Assembly (NCBI GenBank): GCA_934754475.1
Contig: CAKVHV010000002.1
Coordinates: 404,054-468,053 of the forward strand
Reading direction: 5' to 3'
From: an uncultured Clostridia bacterium
Lineage (GTDB): Bacteria > Bacillota > Clostridia > Christensenellales > UBA1242
Length of the DNA: 64,000 nt
This document shows, one piece after another, positions 8,023-20,200 of the stretch (position 1 is its first letter; each line of letters begins with the position of its first letter). The notes beneath the pieces are model-generated. The model saw nothing but the letters and a program-made list of their open reading frames with translations, did not search any database and was not told the origin of the DNA. The position numbers and the translations under genes are program-made.

Positions 8023-9293
8023 AAGTTACCCCCTGTGATTATTTTCAAAATATCATCAGATTTGTAGAATCTTGAAGATGAATAAGTACGCAATTTGTTA
8101 GAACAAGTAATAATAGGTTTTTTGCCGGCTAATGGGTTGTTTGTATACATAAGCGGACAAATACTACTTACTTTAACTCCTGCTTTATTAAGTTTCTTGC
8201 ACAAATCAGTTTCTCTAAACTTATCTGCAATTTGTGGACTTGTTGTAAGGATTGTTCTTGTTGTAACTTTTGTTCTTCCGTTATTTTTTAGTCCTTCCAA
8301 AATATTATTTGCCCAAGATTCTAATTGGGTTCTGCTAAGATGTGGACAGCCTATGAAGCAAAGACTTGGTTTTGCATTAATATTCTTCCACAAAACTGGA
8401 TAAGACTTGTAAACTTTTTCAAGTTCTCTATCTGTAATTGTATATACTTTTGCATCTTTTTTGATAAGTTTTTTGCCAAGTTCTTTGGCTTCAGGTGTAA
8501 GACCATCAATATGATAAAGTCCTACAGCACCATTTGATGCAGTCGCTGCGCCAAAGTCCTTAAGATAAGCCTTAACATCGTCAGTAAGTTCGTTTCCTAA
8601 GAATTTGTCTAGTCCCTTAACATAAGGCACGTCTTCCATAACCTTAAGACCAATAGCGCTACCCAAAATTTGTGCTTCTGGAAGTTTGCTTGTTTGAATA
8701 TCTATAATCCAATCAGCCTTTCTGCCTTCGTCAGTAAGAAGTCCAAATTCAGGAACTTTGCCAATAATGGCTGAGAACAAATCTAACATTCCACTATTTC
8801 TATTGCATCTAGCACCCAAAACAGAGTTAGCATATACAACTGCCGAACTTTCTGCCCAGCCTAGTATATCTCCCTTTTTTGGAAGATTTCCAACTTCTTC
8901 AAAGTAACAAGTACAAGTAAAACTCTTGTCATCTTTAAGACCGATTTTCTTGAGTTGTTCTTCGTATCTAGCTTGTTCTTTGTACATAATTTTGCTAAAA
9001 ACAAGTTTGTTTAACAAATTACATTTTACGTTTGTATAATCTATTGGACGTGGGTCAACTGTAAAAGGTTCTTTTGTCTTGATTCCAGCATCAATAATTT
9101 CGTCCATTGTTCTAAAAAGTGGTTTCAAAAGTCCGATTCCAAACGAAGTAACAAAGTGGCTTGCATGAGTGATAGGCACTAATTTTGTAGCACCAAATAC
9201 TTCACCAAAATCAACTACGGTTTTCATAATCTTAGCCATGGTTTCGCCTTGAGAACCAGCAAGAATACCCTTTTCTTCTTGTGTTAATTTCAT
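8019..9293 (-). CDS. Aconitase X catalytic (large) subunit, DUF521
   Basis: A 424-residue protein of the aconitase X family, a [Fe-S]-dependent dehydratase related to aconitase. Family features are L-T-x-E-E-x-x-x-L-x-G at the N-terminus, the segment around T-H-A-S-H near 42, cysteines in GARCNRNSG near 160 and FIGCPH near 320, and a C-terminal C-S-N-K-L-R-T-Y. Characterised members dehydrate cis-3-hydroxy-L-proline (bacteria) or mevalonate 5-phosphate (archaea). The neighbours do not include a mevalonate pathway, so a hydroxyproline-like or unknown substrate is more likely, but this is inference. The ribosome-binding site AGGAG is clear. Confidence 0.88.
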   Translation of the reverse strand: MKLTQEEKGILAGSQGETMAKIMKTVVDFGEVFGATKLVPITHASHFVTSFGIGLLKPLFRTMDEIIDAGIKTKEPFTVDPRPIDYTNVKCNLLNKLVFSKIMYKEQARYEEQLKKIGLKDDKSFTCTCYFEEVGNLPKKGDILGWAESSAVVYANSVLGARCNRNSGMLDLFSAIIGKVPEFGLLTDEGRKADWIIDIQTSKLPEAQILGSAIGLKVMEDVPYVKGLDKFLGNELTDDVKAYLKDFGAATASNGAVGLYHIDGLTPEAKELGKKLIKKDAKVYTITDRELEKVYKSYPVLWKNINAKPSLCFIGCPHLSRTQLESWANNILEGLKNNGRTKVTTRTILTTSPQIADKFRETDLCKKLNKAGVKVSSICPLMYTNNPLAGKKPIITCSNKLRTYSSSRFYKSDDILKIITGGNL

Positions 9294-9311
9294 ATTTATC
9301 TCCTATAATAA

Positions 9312-11360
9312 TTAAATTTTTTCGGCAACTTCCCAAGCACGCCATACAACAGTTCTTAGGTTTCCAACACTATAAGCATCACCTACAACGTGAACGTGTT
9401 TGTTTTCTTTTGAAAGTGGATTTGGATTGTATCCAATTGCCAAAATTATATCGTCAGCATTAAGCCAAGTTTGTCCGTCTTTTGTTTCAATTCTAACTTT
9501 TTTGTCTGAGATTTCAACAACTTTGCTTTCCAAATAAACTGGAACTTTGTATGCCTTGAAATAATCTCTTAGATAACTTGAGTTAGCAAGACATAATCCC
9601 CTAACTGCCATCAAGTCTTGTTTTGCTTCGACAATTACAGGCTTTTTGCCCTTGAGATGCAAGTCATAAGCGATTTCACAACCAGTAAGTCCGCCACCGA
9701 TTATGACAACATTCTTGCCAACTTCCTTGCCATTTAGATAATCTACAGCGTCAATACATCTTTCTGCATTTGGCATTCTTAATTTTCTTGCAACAGCACC
9801 AGTAGCAATTACTACTTCGTCTGCATCAAGTGTAGATATATCCGAAATCTCTGTGTTTAATTTAACTTTGATTTTCAAATCTTTGATTTGTTTTTTGTAC
9901 CATTCAATAAGACGTTTGTCGTTTTCCTTGAAGTCAAAATTCGATGCAGGAATAAATACTCCGCCAAGAACTCCCGACTTTTCGTAAATTGTAACTTTGT
10001 GTCCACGAAGTGTTAGAATTCTAGCACATTCCATGCCACCAATTCCGCCACCGATAACTGCAACATTTTTTGTCTTTTTGGCTGGTTTGATTATAAATCT
10101 TCCGCCATTCATTGTAACTGGATTCAAAGCACATCTTGCCATATGTTTTGCTTCATTTAGACTTTCGTCATTAGCAACACCTTTGTAGTGTGCCATTGCA
10201 AAACATCCGTTGTGACAACAAATACAAGGTTGAATATCGTCTTCTCTTCCGTTAATTAATTTAGTAACCCATGCACCATCAACCAAAAATTGTCTTGCAA
10301 CACCCATTGCATCAATTTTCTTTTCCTTAATAGCCTTTGCGCCAACTTCTGGAGTCATTCTACCAGCACAAACAACTGGGATATTTACAAATTGTTTGAT
10401 ATGGCTAACATCTTCCAAATTACAGTTTGTAGGCATATATGCTGGTGGATGAGCCCAATACCAAGCATCATAAGTTCCGTTGTCGCAGTTAAGCATATCA
10501 TATCCGGCATCTTCCAAATATTTGGCTGCCTTTTCGCTTTCTGCCATGTCACGACCAACTTCTTTGTACTTCTCACCAGGAACAGCACCTTCGCACAAGC
10601 CTTTTGTCTTGCTTATAACAGAATATCTCAAGGAAACAGGGAAATCTTCTCCGCAGACTTCCTTAATTGCCTTAACAACTTCTACTGGGAAACGATATCT
10701 ATTCTCAAAACTTCCACCATATTCATCAGTACGATGATTTGTGTATTTCAAAGTGAATTGGTCAAGCAAATATCCTTCGTGAACAGCATGCACTTCAACA
10801 CCATCAACACCGGCTTCTTTAAGTAGTCTTGATGTCTCAGCAAAAGCATAAATCATGTGCTTGATTTCTTTGTTTGTAAGCGCTCTACACTTAACACCTT
10901 CCGCCCAACGTGAAGTAATTTCACTAGGAGATGCACAAATGTAACTAATATCAATTACTGGTTTGATAAGTGCTCCCAAAAACTTATTTTTTAGGAATGG
11001 CACAAGCGGATTTGTAATAGCGAAAGACCTTCCAAATCCAGCTGTCAACTGAACAAATAACTTAGCGCCATATTTGTGAACTTCCTTCATATATTCTTTG
11101 AGTTCTTTGAACATTCTCTTGTTTTGATATAGCCAACGACCAAGCATAGTATCTCTCAAAGGTGCAATGCCGGGGATAATTAGTCCGACATTATTTTTTG
11201 CCTTGTCAAGAAAGAACGCAGCCGATTCTTTGTCAAAATGATTTCGTTCCATCCAGCCAAAAAGTGATGTTCCACCCATTGGACACATAACAATTCTATT
11301 TTTAATTTCGACATTGCCAATTTTCCATGGGGTCATCAGTGGCTCGTATTTTTTTTCCAT
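9312..11360 (-). CDS. Old-Yellow-Enzyme-type NAD(P)H-dependent flavin/Fe-S oxidoreductase (FadH/BaiCD-like)
   Basis: A 682-residue reductase with three modules. Residues 1-370 form an FMN-binding TIM barrel with the signature VEVHAVHEGYLLDQF and the N-H-R-T-D-E-Y-G-G-S motif. A [4Fe-4S] site follows (CICCHNGC near 377, then a further Cys in M-A-R-C). The C-terminal part has an FAD-binding GGGIGG near 430 and an NAD(P)-binding GGGLTG near 550. Known relatives reduce C=C bonds of enoyl compounds (2,4-dienoyl-CoA reductase, bile-acid enoate reductases, trimethylamine dehydrogenase). It is the first gene of the operon with the aconitase X subunits, so it may reduce the unsaturated product of that dehydratase; this is inference. 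Confidence 0.88.
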   Translation of the reverse strand: MEKKYEPLMTPWKIGNVEIKNRIVMCPMGGTSLFGWMERNHFDKESAAFFLDKAKNNVGLIIPGIAPLRDTMLGRWLYQNKRMFKELKEYMKEVHKYGAKLFVQLTAGFGRSFAITNPLVPFLKNKFLGALIKPVIDISYICASPSEITSRWAEGVKCRALTNKEIKHMIYAFAETSRLLKEAGVDGVEVHAVHEGYLLDQFTLKYTNHRTDEYGGSFENRYRFPVEVVKAIKEVCGEDFPVSLRYSVISKTKGLCEGAVPGEKYKEVGRDMAESEKAAKYLEDAGYDMLNCDNGTYDAWYWAHPPAYMPTNCNLEDVSHIKQFVNIPVVCAGRMTPEVGAKAIKEKKIDAMGVARQFLVDGAWVTKLINGREDDIQPCICCHNGCFAMAHYKGVANDESLNEAKHMARCALNPVTMNGGRFIIKPAKKTKNVAVIGGGIGGMECARILTLRGHKVTIYEKSGVLGGVFIPASNFDFKENDKRLIEWYKKQIKDLKIKVKLNTEISDISTLDADEVVIATGAVARKLRMPNAERCIDAVDYLNGKEVGKNVVIIGGGLTGCEIAYDLHLKGKKPVIVEAKQDLMAVRGLCLANSSYLRDYFKAYKVPVYLESKVVEISDKKVRIETKDGQTWLNADDIILAIGYNPNPLSKENKHVHVVGDAYSVGNLRTVVWRAWEVAEKI

Positions 11361-11563
11361 AGATATTCTCCTTAAATTTTTTTACACTCTAAGATTAATT
11401 TTTTTTGTTAATTTTGTCAAATATTTTAAGTAAATAATATATAAATTAAAGATATTATTAGTATTTAACATATTTTTTTAATTAATTTGAAATCATCACT
11501 GAGCATTGAAAACAAAAAATATTTAACATGTATTATTTTTTGGGTGGTTACTAAAAAAAATAT

Positions 11564-11592
11564 TTGCAATTATATAAAAATTGTTATATACT
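11564..11592 (+). promoter_or_regulatory. Promoter of asnS
   Basis: TTGCAA (11564-11569) and TATACT (11587-11592) are 17 bp apart, giving a leader of about 20 nt. The leader is too short for a T-box. The rest of the 260-bp divergent gap (11361-11619) is very AT-rich and I see nothing else in it. Confidence 0.7.
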
Positions 11593-11619
11593 AACATGTA
11601 ATTACTTTGGAGAGAAAAT

Positions 11620-12999
11620 ATGAAAAAATTAGATATAGCAAAATTAAACAAAGATTATCTTTCGCTTGATGCCAAGTCCGTAACAATTGCTGGCTGGGTT
11701 AGAAGTGTTAGAGATGTCAAATCATTTGGATTTATAGACTTAAATGATGGAACAAGTTTCAAAGGTGCACAAGTAGTTTTTGATGCAAAAAAAGTTTCAA
11801 ATTATGATAGCATTGCAAAACTTAATGCCGGTTCTTCTATTAAGGTTGAAGGGACTATTGTTGTTACTCCAAACAACAAACAACCATATGAAATCAATGC
11901 AACAAGTATTGAAATTATTTGTGCAACAGATAGCACTTATCCTTTGCAAAAGAAAGGTCATTCATTAGAGTTTTTGAGAGAACAAGCATATCTTAGACCA
12001 AGAACAAATTTATTTAATGCAATATTCAGAGTTCGTAGCGAAGCGGCTTATGCTTTGCATAGCTACTTCAATAATCTTGGATTTGTTTATGTTCATGCAC
12101 CACTTCTTACATCATCAGATTGTGAAGGCGCTGGCGAATTATTCAAGGTTAGTACTCAAGATATTTATGCGGGTCTAAAACTCAAACCCGAAGATGAATT
12201 GTTTGGCAAAAAAGTATTCTTGTCCCCATCATGCCAACTCGAAGGCGAAGCTTTTGCTTTGGCTATGGGAAACATCTATACTTTCGGACCATCTTTTAGA
12301 GCCGAAAATAGCAACACTGTCAAACACGTAAATGAATTCTGGCATATCGAACCCGAAATGGCCTTTGCTGAACTTGAAGATGATATGGATGTTATGGAAG
12401 GCATGGTCAAGAGTGTTATTAATTATCTATTTGAAAAATGCCCAGACGAACTCAAATTCTTTGATAGTTTTGTTGAACACGGACTAATAGAGAAACTTAA
12501 ACACGTAGCAACTAGCGACTTTGCAAGAGTAACTTACACCGACGCAATTGCCGAACTAGAAAAACACAATGACCAATTTGAATTTAAAGTTAGTTGGGGT
12601 GCAGATATTCAAACTGAACACGAAAAATTCTTAACCGAAAAAGTTTATCATCGTCCAGTATTTGTCTATGATTATCCAAAGGAAATCAAAGCATTCTATA
12701 TGAAACTCAATGACGACGGAAAGACTGTTAAGGCTACTGACCTATTAGTTCCGGGCATTGGCGAACTTTGTGGAGCAAGCGAAAGAGAAGAAAATTATGA
12801 CAAATTACTCGAAAGAATCCACGAACTAGGTCTAAACGAACAAGACTATTGGTGGTATCTAAATCTAAGAAAATTTGGTTCGGTTAAACATAGCGGATTT
12901 GGAATGGGTTTTGATAGATTCATTATGTACGTTACTGGTGCTTCAAATATTCGTGATGTACTTCCATTCCCAAGAACTCCAAAAAATTGTAATTTCTAA
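11620..12999 (+). CDS. asnS: Asparaginyl-tRNA synthetase
   Basis: A class IIb aminoacyl-tRNA synthetase of 459 residues that charges tRNA-Asn. The N-terminal OB-fold anticodon-binding domain starts with G-W-V-R-S-V-R and F-I-D-L-N-D-G. Motif 2 is FRAENSNTVKHVNEFWHIEPE, and motif 3 is near the C-terminus (G-F-G-M-G-F-D-R). The PRTPKNCNF C-terminus is typical of AsnRS rather than AspRS. The ribosome-binding site GGAGAG lies about 7 nt before the ATG. It is monocistronic, with its own promoter and terminator. Confidence 0.97.
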   Translation: MKKLDIAKLNKDYLSLDAKSVTIAGWVRSVRDVKSFGFIDLNDGTSFKGAQVVFDAKKVSNYDSIAKLNAGSSIKVEGTIVVTPNNKQPYEINATSIEIICATDSTYPLQKKGHSLEFLREQAYLRPRTNLFNAIFRVRSEAAYALHSYFNNLGFVYVHAPLLTSSDCEGAGELFKVSTQDIYAGLKLKPEDELFGKKVFLSPSCQLEGEAFALAMGNIYTFGPSFRAENSNTVKHVNEFWHIEPEMAFAELEDDMDVMEGMVKSVINYLFEKCPDELKFFDSFVEHGLIEKLKHVATSDFARVTYTDAIAELEKHNDQFEFKVSWGADIQTEHEKFLTEKVYHRPVFVYDYPKEIKAFYMKLNDDGKTVKATDLLVPGIGELCGASEREENYDKLLERIHELGLNEQDYWWYLNLRKFGSVKHSGFGMGFDRFIMYVTGASNIRDVLPFPRTPKNCNF

Positions 13000-13006
13000 A
13001 CATAAA

Positions 13007-13056
13007 AAAAGTAAATAATCTATTTGACAATTATGTCATTTTGATTATTTACTTTT
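13007..13056. terminator. Long bidirectional terminator after asnS
   Basis: AAAAGTAAATAATC (13007-13020) pairs with GATTATTTACTTTT (13043-13056). The loop itself holds a TGACA/TGTCA hairpin. Flanking A and T runs suit use from both sides, by asnS and by the convergent unknown gene. Confidence 0.83.
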
Positions 13057-13063
13057 CTTTTTT

Positions 13064-13936
13064 TTATCTACCCATTCCGTCAAAATGATTAGTTGCACCT
13101 TCGCCATAAATGCTACAACCGCTTTGAGTTTTGTCATAAACCAACTCGCCATCCAAGTCAAACAAGTCACCATGATAGACTCTCATATTCATATCGAAAA
13201 ATCCCATAAGTCTTGTGTTTCCGCTCTTGCTTTCGGCAACTATATATTTAATTGGGTGCATGTGAGTATCAAAGTAGTTGTCACTACTAATAATTCTAAA
13301 TTCTCTACCTTCAAACTCAAATGTTTCATAGCCGTCATCATCTGTCTTTTTGGATAAATCCGGATGTCTTTCTTCCAAATATTGTTTAAGCAAATTATTA
13401 CATTCCGAAATACTATGATGTTTGGAAAAAGTTGCTTTGGCTGGAGTTCTCTCGCATGTTAAATCACCATGTTTGTCTTTGAGAGTTTGCAAAGGACAAG
13501 TTAAGTTATAATATCCAACAAGTTTTCTGTCCTTGGTATTTTTGAATAGATTTGGAGTGTCAATATCAATCGCTTTTTGAAAGTCATCCATTATAAAATA
13601 ACTTCGATGATTATTGCTACGATTATTATAAATATTATCTATAATACTCTCCAAATATTTATCGTACGCAATAAGTGTATCCAAGTCAAAATAGTTATAT
13701 GGCGCAAGTGGTTTTTCTTGGTTTCTAATATCGTCATAAATAGCATTTAGATTTGTATTGCTCTCAATTGAATCATAAATACTCATAGTTCCAGCCGCAA
13801 AGTTTCTATTAATACAATATCTCAAAACCTTTGCACTCTCTTTGTGTGAATACAAAATTCTCGAAAGTATAATATTCTTTTCGGCAATTCTTCGCATAAC
13901 ATATTGCTTGACTACTTTTAAATTTTCTTTATCCAT
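13064..13936 (-). CDS. Unknown soluble protein
   Basis: A 290-residue protein that I do not recognise. I place the start at the ATG at 13934-13936, because GGGA lies a few bases upstream; the longer frame (to 13954) has no ribosome-binding site. There is no signal peptide or membrane span. The N-terminal half is predicted helical. The C-terminal half has a His-rich stretch (D-T-H-M-H-P near 218) and a central pair of cysteines (near 160-180), which could bind metal, but this is speculation. The gene is isolated, between the asnS terminator and an AT-rich gap (13955-14200) that holds only a faint remnant of the structured repeat near 14055-14085. Confidence 0.65.
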   Translation of the reverse strand: MDKENLKVVKQYVMRRIAEKNIILSRILYSHKESAKVLRYCINRNFAAGTMSIYDSIESNTNLNAIYDDIRNQEKPLAPYNYFDLDTLIAYDKYLESIIDNIYNNRSNNHRSYFIMDDFQKAIDIDTPNLFKNTKDRKLVGYYNLTCPLQTLKDKHGDLTCERTPAKATFSKHHSISECNNLLKQYLEERHPDLSKKTDDDGYETFEFEGREFRIISSDNYFDTHMHPIKYIVAESKSGNTRLMGFFDMNMRVYHGDLFDLDGELVYDKTQSGCSIYGEGATNHFDGMGR

Positions 13937-14200
13937 AACATCCCTTTTTTTCACATATTATTTATTATATATATTTTAACATATTAATTAAATAATTGCA
14001 AGACTCAATTTTTGACTTACAAATATTTAAAAAATTCCGTCTCAAATCTACAAAGTTATTTTCAAGCAAACCATGTTTTTATTTGAAAAAATTAAATATT
14101 TTAGTTTAACTAAAATAAATAATTTAGACGAAAGCAAAATAAATATTTGGTTTTAACTTTAATAAATAAATTGGATAAACCTAAATTAAATAACAAACAA

Positions 14201-14241
14201 AAAAAACAATCGTTTGTTTTATTCAAACGATTGTTTTTTTG
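14201..14241. terminator. Terminator of the giant surface-protein operon
   Basis: ACAATCGTTTG pairs with CAAACGATTGT (11 bp), with T runs on both strands. It lies immediately after the stop of the 1996-residue protein on the minus strand. Confidence 0.9.
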
Positions 14242-14242
14242 T

Positions 14243-17200
14243 TTAGTTCACATTATAAGTTTCGATGTCTTTGTCGCTTACTTTGCTTTCTTTTACTTTT
14301 GCTTTTTTGTGTTTCTTTCTAGCGACAATAATAAGAGTGATTGTAAATGCAAGAGCAACTACAACAAGAATAATAATCCAAGCAAGAGTTGACAAAGTCT
14401 TGATTTCGGTGGTTATAATGTATTTGTCATTTAAATCATCGACTTGGAAAACATAATATCCGTTTTCAATCTTGATTGCGATTTCACTAAATCCGCTTAA
14501 TCCCACTTTGTAAACTTTGACAGTATCAACACCTTGAGTTGCTTTGACTTTGACGGTGTAGATATAATTTGAATTTTTGACAGCATCAATATTTTCAAGA
14601 GTACATACTGACAAAACTCTTTCGTTATTAAACTTTTTGGTGTCAGTATTTTGAACAAGTTTGATATCCTTTGCGTCTTCGTCAAAAGTAGCATCACTAC
14701 ATTCAATTATACTACTATCATTTTTGACTTCAAAAGATTTTTGAATTTTGATAGTTCCTTGAGTTGTGCCTTTGAAGTTAAGTCCGTCTTTGACTTTCAT
14801 TTCAAAATTATATGAACCAATTTCTATAGGCTCAATATTATTTTCAAAAGTAAATTCAATTTGATGCTCGGTAATTCCCAAAGTTCTATCGAATGTGTAC
14901 ACTGGATATTTAACATTTCCGTCATAAATAAATTCAGTTTGAGTAAGAGTGAAGAATACTAATTGTTGTTCAATAACCAAATCAGTCTCGTTACTAACTG
15001 CACTCATATAATTTTCGTTTCCGTCAAAGAATGCTTGAACCTTGTAAGTTCCTGCATTTTTGACACTATCTACAACAACACCAAATTGTTTGTAAACATA
15101 TCGAAGTTGCAAATCCACATTGTCACAAGTCATCTCAAAATTTTTGCCATTATAGACATAAGTCTTTGGAGTTAAAACTGGTGTAAGTTTTGCTTTTTGA
15201 ATAGTATAAGTGCCTGTTTTGTAACTAGTTAATGCGTAGTTTTCTGGAATTTCGAAATCTCCAATAATCTTGTAAACACCTGCATTATCTCCGCCCACTC
15301 TATTAAGTGTTATGTCGATTTTATCGTCAAATTTAAGTCCCGAAATAGTACAAGTTAATTTTTGTGTTTCTCCGCCATAAACTGCGGTTTTGTCATCAAT
15401 TACAATAGACAAGTTTGCTTTGGAAATTGTTAGAGTATTTGGATTAAATACAATGCTATAATTGTCGTTACTCAAAGTCCCAATGTTGATATTATATATT
15501 CCAACATTTTCGCCTTCTTCTCTTTGTAATTCTCCAAACAAAGTATCACTACCTATAAGACCTGTAACATCATATCTTAAATTATCTTGTTCACCATAAA
15601 CTTTGAAAGACACAAGTGCGGTGACAACAATTTGTTTTGGAGTAATTGTGTATGTTCCGTTTGTCACAAACAATTCATAATTTTGACTATTTAGCGTTCC
15701 TTTGTGTATTTCGTATACTCCAACATTTTCGCCTTCTTCTCTTTGTAATTCTCCAAATATTTGACTTGCATCAAATTCGCCTTGAACTGAGTAAGTAAGG
15801 CTCTCAGATTGACCATATTCGACCGATTTGTTATCTATCAAAATATTAAGTTTTCTTGGAGTAATCTTAAGGCTTCCGTTTGCAAAAATAATACTATAAT
15901 TTGAGTTTTGTAGAGTTCCCAAAGTAATTGCATATTCGCCTACATTTTCGCCTTGTACTCTTTCCAAATGTCCTTCAAGTTTGTCTTCATTAATAAGAGA
16001 TGTGACAAGTCTATTGTTAAGATACATTTTGTAAGTTAAGTTCGGGTCAACATCCCCAAATGTCTTAGTTGCATTTTCTGCCATAATTAGGAGTTTTTTA
16101 GGGTTAATTTTAAAGTATTCAGGAGTGTAATCAATTAAATAATTGTCGTCTTCAAACTCAATTAAATTAATCAAATATTTGCCAACACTTTCGCCTACTT
16201 CTCTTTGCAAATTAATTGCAACTTCGTCTTGACTTTCATCTCCACAAAGACCATTTAGAGTATAATCAAAATTCGAAGGTTCTATATCGCCATAGTTTTT
16301 GAATTGTCCCGGAGTAACAATCAAATTCAATGTCTTTTTGGATACAACAAGTCTAGTGTCTGCACTGCTTGATAATCTTCCTTGATAGTTTGGATTAGTA
16401 ATAGTTATTAGATAATCATATTCGTTTGCACCGATTGGTTGTACTTCCACATCATTTAAATAATATGTAACAACACTATCTGTTTCAATTTCGGTGTCAT
16501 TATCCAAAATTTTGTAACTAATAGTCTTAATATTTTTGTCATAGACTTGCAAAAGTGATTCCAAATCTACCCTAATTTCAACTACTTTTGGATTAACTAT
16601 AATAATTAGATTATCGCAATTAATTGTGTAGTTTTTGTCGCTAGATACAAGGCTTACTTTGTACTCACCAGCATCCTTAATATCGGTTGCAATATCATCT
16701 TTTGTCGCTACCACACTAAATTCCAAATCTTCCTTGGATAATGTAACAGCAATATTTATATTTTGACCAGTGTAAGTGTAATCTCTAATTATTCCAACAA
16801 TTGAAACTTGTGCTGGACTCACTATTACATAAGTACCAAAATCGTCTCTAAGTGCATTTGTAACATTAATCACATAGTTTGAATTAGTCGAAATAATTGT
16901 GTAATAATAATTGTTTGCATCAATTAAATTTTCACAAGTAATCTCAATATCTTCACTCAAAATTCCATAATCTTTGCCGTCAATTGAGTAGTTAAAACTC
17001 AAAATCTCGCCCGAATATGTATATTCATTTTGAACTAAGATATTTATCTTTCTTTCAACAATTTGTAGTTTGTTTTGAGCAAGTGGACTATCCGAAATTT
17101 CATTTTCGAAAATGCCTACGATTTCAATTCCGTCTTTGTCAAGGATATTTACATAATCAAATCTAAAATCATATGTTCCAATGTCTTTTAAATCAACGAC

Positions 17201-20200
17201 TTCATCAGTATCTTCTTTTAAGAATTTCAAAACAAACAAGTCATTAAAGTTTGTTCCCAATTTTGACTTTATTTCGTACTCAACACTATAGTTATATTCG
17301 TTGTCATACTCAAGGCTTAATGATTTGACTACAATATTTACTTGAGCCTTAATAACTTCAAATGAATTATATTCACATTCAACTATAAATTTAGGGTCGG
17401 ACTTGACAAATTCAAAAGTGTAAGTTCCTACACTCTTAATGTCTTCCAGTCCAATTTCGTTTTCACCAAAATAAATCTTTGGAGTAATGCCATTAACGTT
17501 TGTCAAAATTTCGTTATTTTCATTTTTGAATTCATAGATAAATTCAATATTAGAACCCGAATATTCATACTCAGTTTTGACACTAATTATTATCTTTGTT
17601 CTAACAATTTTAATTTCAAATGAAGTACTATTTAAAATATAATTTTCGTTTGTTGTACTAAATTCAATTGTATATGTGTTTTCGTCAAACAAATTTGTTT
17701 CTGTTAATTGGTCATCAATTAGTGTATAAGATTTTAAATACAAGCCCAAAACATTTATAATTTCGTCTTGTGCATTTTTGGATATAAATTGAATATCTTC
17801 CAAAGTTAGTTCAATGCCAGTATAATCATAAGTAGTCTTAGATAATTCAAATGTTACAGCCACTTTGTTTACTTTGCATTGACCTTCGTTATTTTCAAAC
17901 ACATAGTTTAGTGTATCTTCTGGCAAAATCTCAAAGAGATATTCACCAGCATTAACAAAATCTGCTGATGTTTTTGTGTCATCAATAACTTTGTAATAAT
18001 TAACTATTGATGCAACATTTTCACTCAAAGTATATTCAATATTTTGAATGTTACCGTTGTAATCAAATTCGGTTTTTGAAACCATTGTAACTTGAATAAT
18101 TTTTTTGCTAACTTCAAAGTCTACAAGACTATTTGTAATTACATAGTTTGAATTATCCAAAGACACCATTGCTTCGTATTTTCCAGCATTAATTACACTT
18201 TCAATCTCGTTTTCCAAATCTTGTGCTAAATAATATTTAACTACATATTGAAGTTTTGCTTTTTCATTATCATTTAAATTTTCATCGTTACACAAAACTG
18301 AAATATTTTGTGCTAGTCCTGAGTACACAGCAAAAGTATCTTCGTAAGTTAATGTAATACTCTTTGGACTGATAGTAACTGTCTCTACTCCACTTCCTAC
18401 AAAGTCTGAGTTGTTTACACTCCAGTTGATTAGATAAGTTCCTGCATTGGATAGACCGCTAGTAGTATTGGAGTTTACAAAGTATTCAAAATTAATTATG
18501 TTTTTGTCTATTTCTGTACCATCTAATAGTGTGTTGAGAGTGTATTCAAATTCTTGGGATAAAGCATCGCCATTTTCGTCCGCATTGTACACATATTCTT
18601 TGTCGGTTTTGGATAGATTTACTTTGTATCTAAACTTTGCTACAAACACGAAGTTATTATCACAAGTGAATTTGTAATCACTAATTGGAGTATCATTGTT
18701 TGAAATTAATACTTCAGTATTTTCAATTCTTACAAACTTACCATTTTCATCAACTAGCAATTCGCCCATTGAATCTTTGGCAATTTCAAATCTACGAAGT
18801 TCATAAAATTCATAGCCTTCAACTACTGTATAGTCAAATTCAACCGAACTACCCGCCCAAGCGTATGGGACTACTTCGCCTAACTCTTCGAGTTTTTCAG
18901 CACCAGCATAAGTTACATTTGTATTTTCGTCGTTTAGACCAATGCCTTCAACATCAACACTAACCGCAAATCTGCGACTATCGTATTTAAATCTTTGAGT
19001 AAAGACATTACTTTGGTTTCCAACTTCGTCAATAACGATAGCCGAAATTATATACCAAGTATTGTCTATTGGGCTTGTAATAATCTTATCAAAGTTTATT
19101 TGACATTCGCTTCCAAGCATATCTACATCAATAATTCCGTTATAATTTGATTTGCTTGGAACTGACTCAGTGTCGCTTTCCGAAATCAATGTGTAGTATA
19201 GTTTTTCGCTACTTTTTCCGTCGCTTAGATAATTAAACTTAACATTAAGTTTTGATTGATGCAAAGTATCAATTTGATTGATACTCAAGTCTCCAATAGT
19301 ATTATCTAGTTTCAAATCATCACTAGATAACAAATCAATTGTACTTAAGTTATTAACATTATCACAAACCACCGCCTTGTAACTCTCGCCATATTTGGTA
19401 TCAAAACTAAATGATTTGGACTTTGTGTCACTTGAAGAATTTGTTTGAGTTAAATCAACATTCTCTCCGTTTTGATTAATAACCTTGACACTCTTAATTC
19501 CACTTTCCATATCTTTTACATCAAAAGACACTTGTCTATGATTTTCGCCCGACCAATCCCACGAAGAAATTTGATTGAAAAGTTTAGTTGTATCAATTGT
19601 AGGGGCAGAAGTATCAGTAGTTGATAAAATAATAGTTGGGTTTTTTGCTTCAATTTTAAAGTAACTGCTTAATGTTCCTGATGCATTATATACAATAGTT
19701 GATGAAGATGAACTCATAATCATCGCTTCGGTTGTATTGTTCCCACTTGATGCCGATTTAGTATTACCATTATTGGTTAAACTAACCCCGCCAGTATGTC
19801 TTAAACTCAATTCAGACCTTAATTGAATCTTGACAAGTCCATTGTTAATTGCCTTTTGCATGTATGGGTCATTAACATTAAAGGTTGTTGTAATTGTTCC
19901 ACTTATTTCCCAATCAACACTGACATAAATACGATTACCCGAAATAGATTTGCTGGAACGTTTCAACATGAAATCATCTGTTTTAACAGTATAATAACTA
20001 CTTAAATCATCTAAATCATACAACTTATATTCAATGGTTTTGCTTGAATTGGAATAGTTAGAATTGGTTTCAGCAAACGAACCATCAAAATTGAAACTGG
20101 CACTTGCAGTTTGGTTAACATCTTTTTGAGTATCTGCCAAAACATCGGCCTTTTGCGGTGCAAAAAGGAAGCCTGAGCATGTGAGTGCTAGCGCCATTAT

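Noticed and set aside
10290..10826. 178-codon plus-strand frame inside the reductase gene
   Set aside because: It lies opposite a conserved gene, lacks a ribosome-binding site and has no recognisable motif.
11593..11619. T-box leader of asnS
   Set aside because: The transcript leader is about 20 nt, too short for a T-box.
14055..14084. Further copy of the repeat left module
   Set aside because: Only a short stretch near GTTATTTTCAAGCAAA resembles it; no hairpin arms remain, so it may be a remnant or chance.
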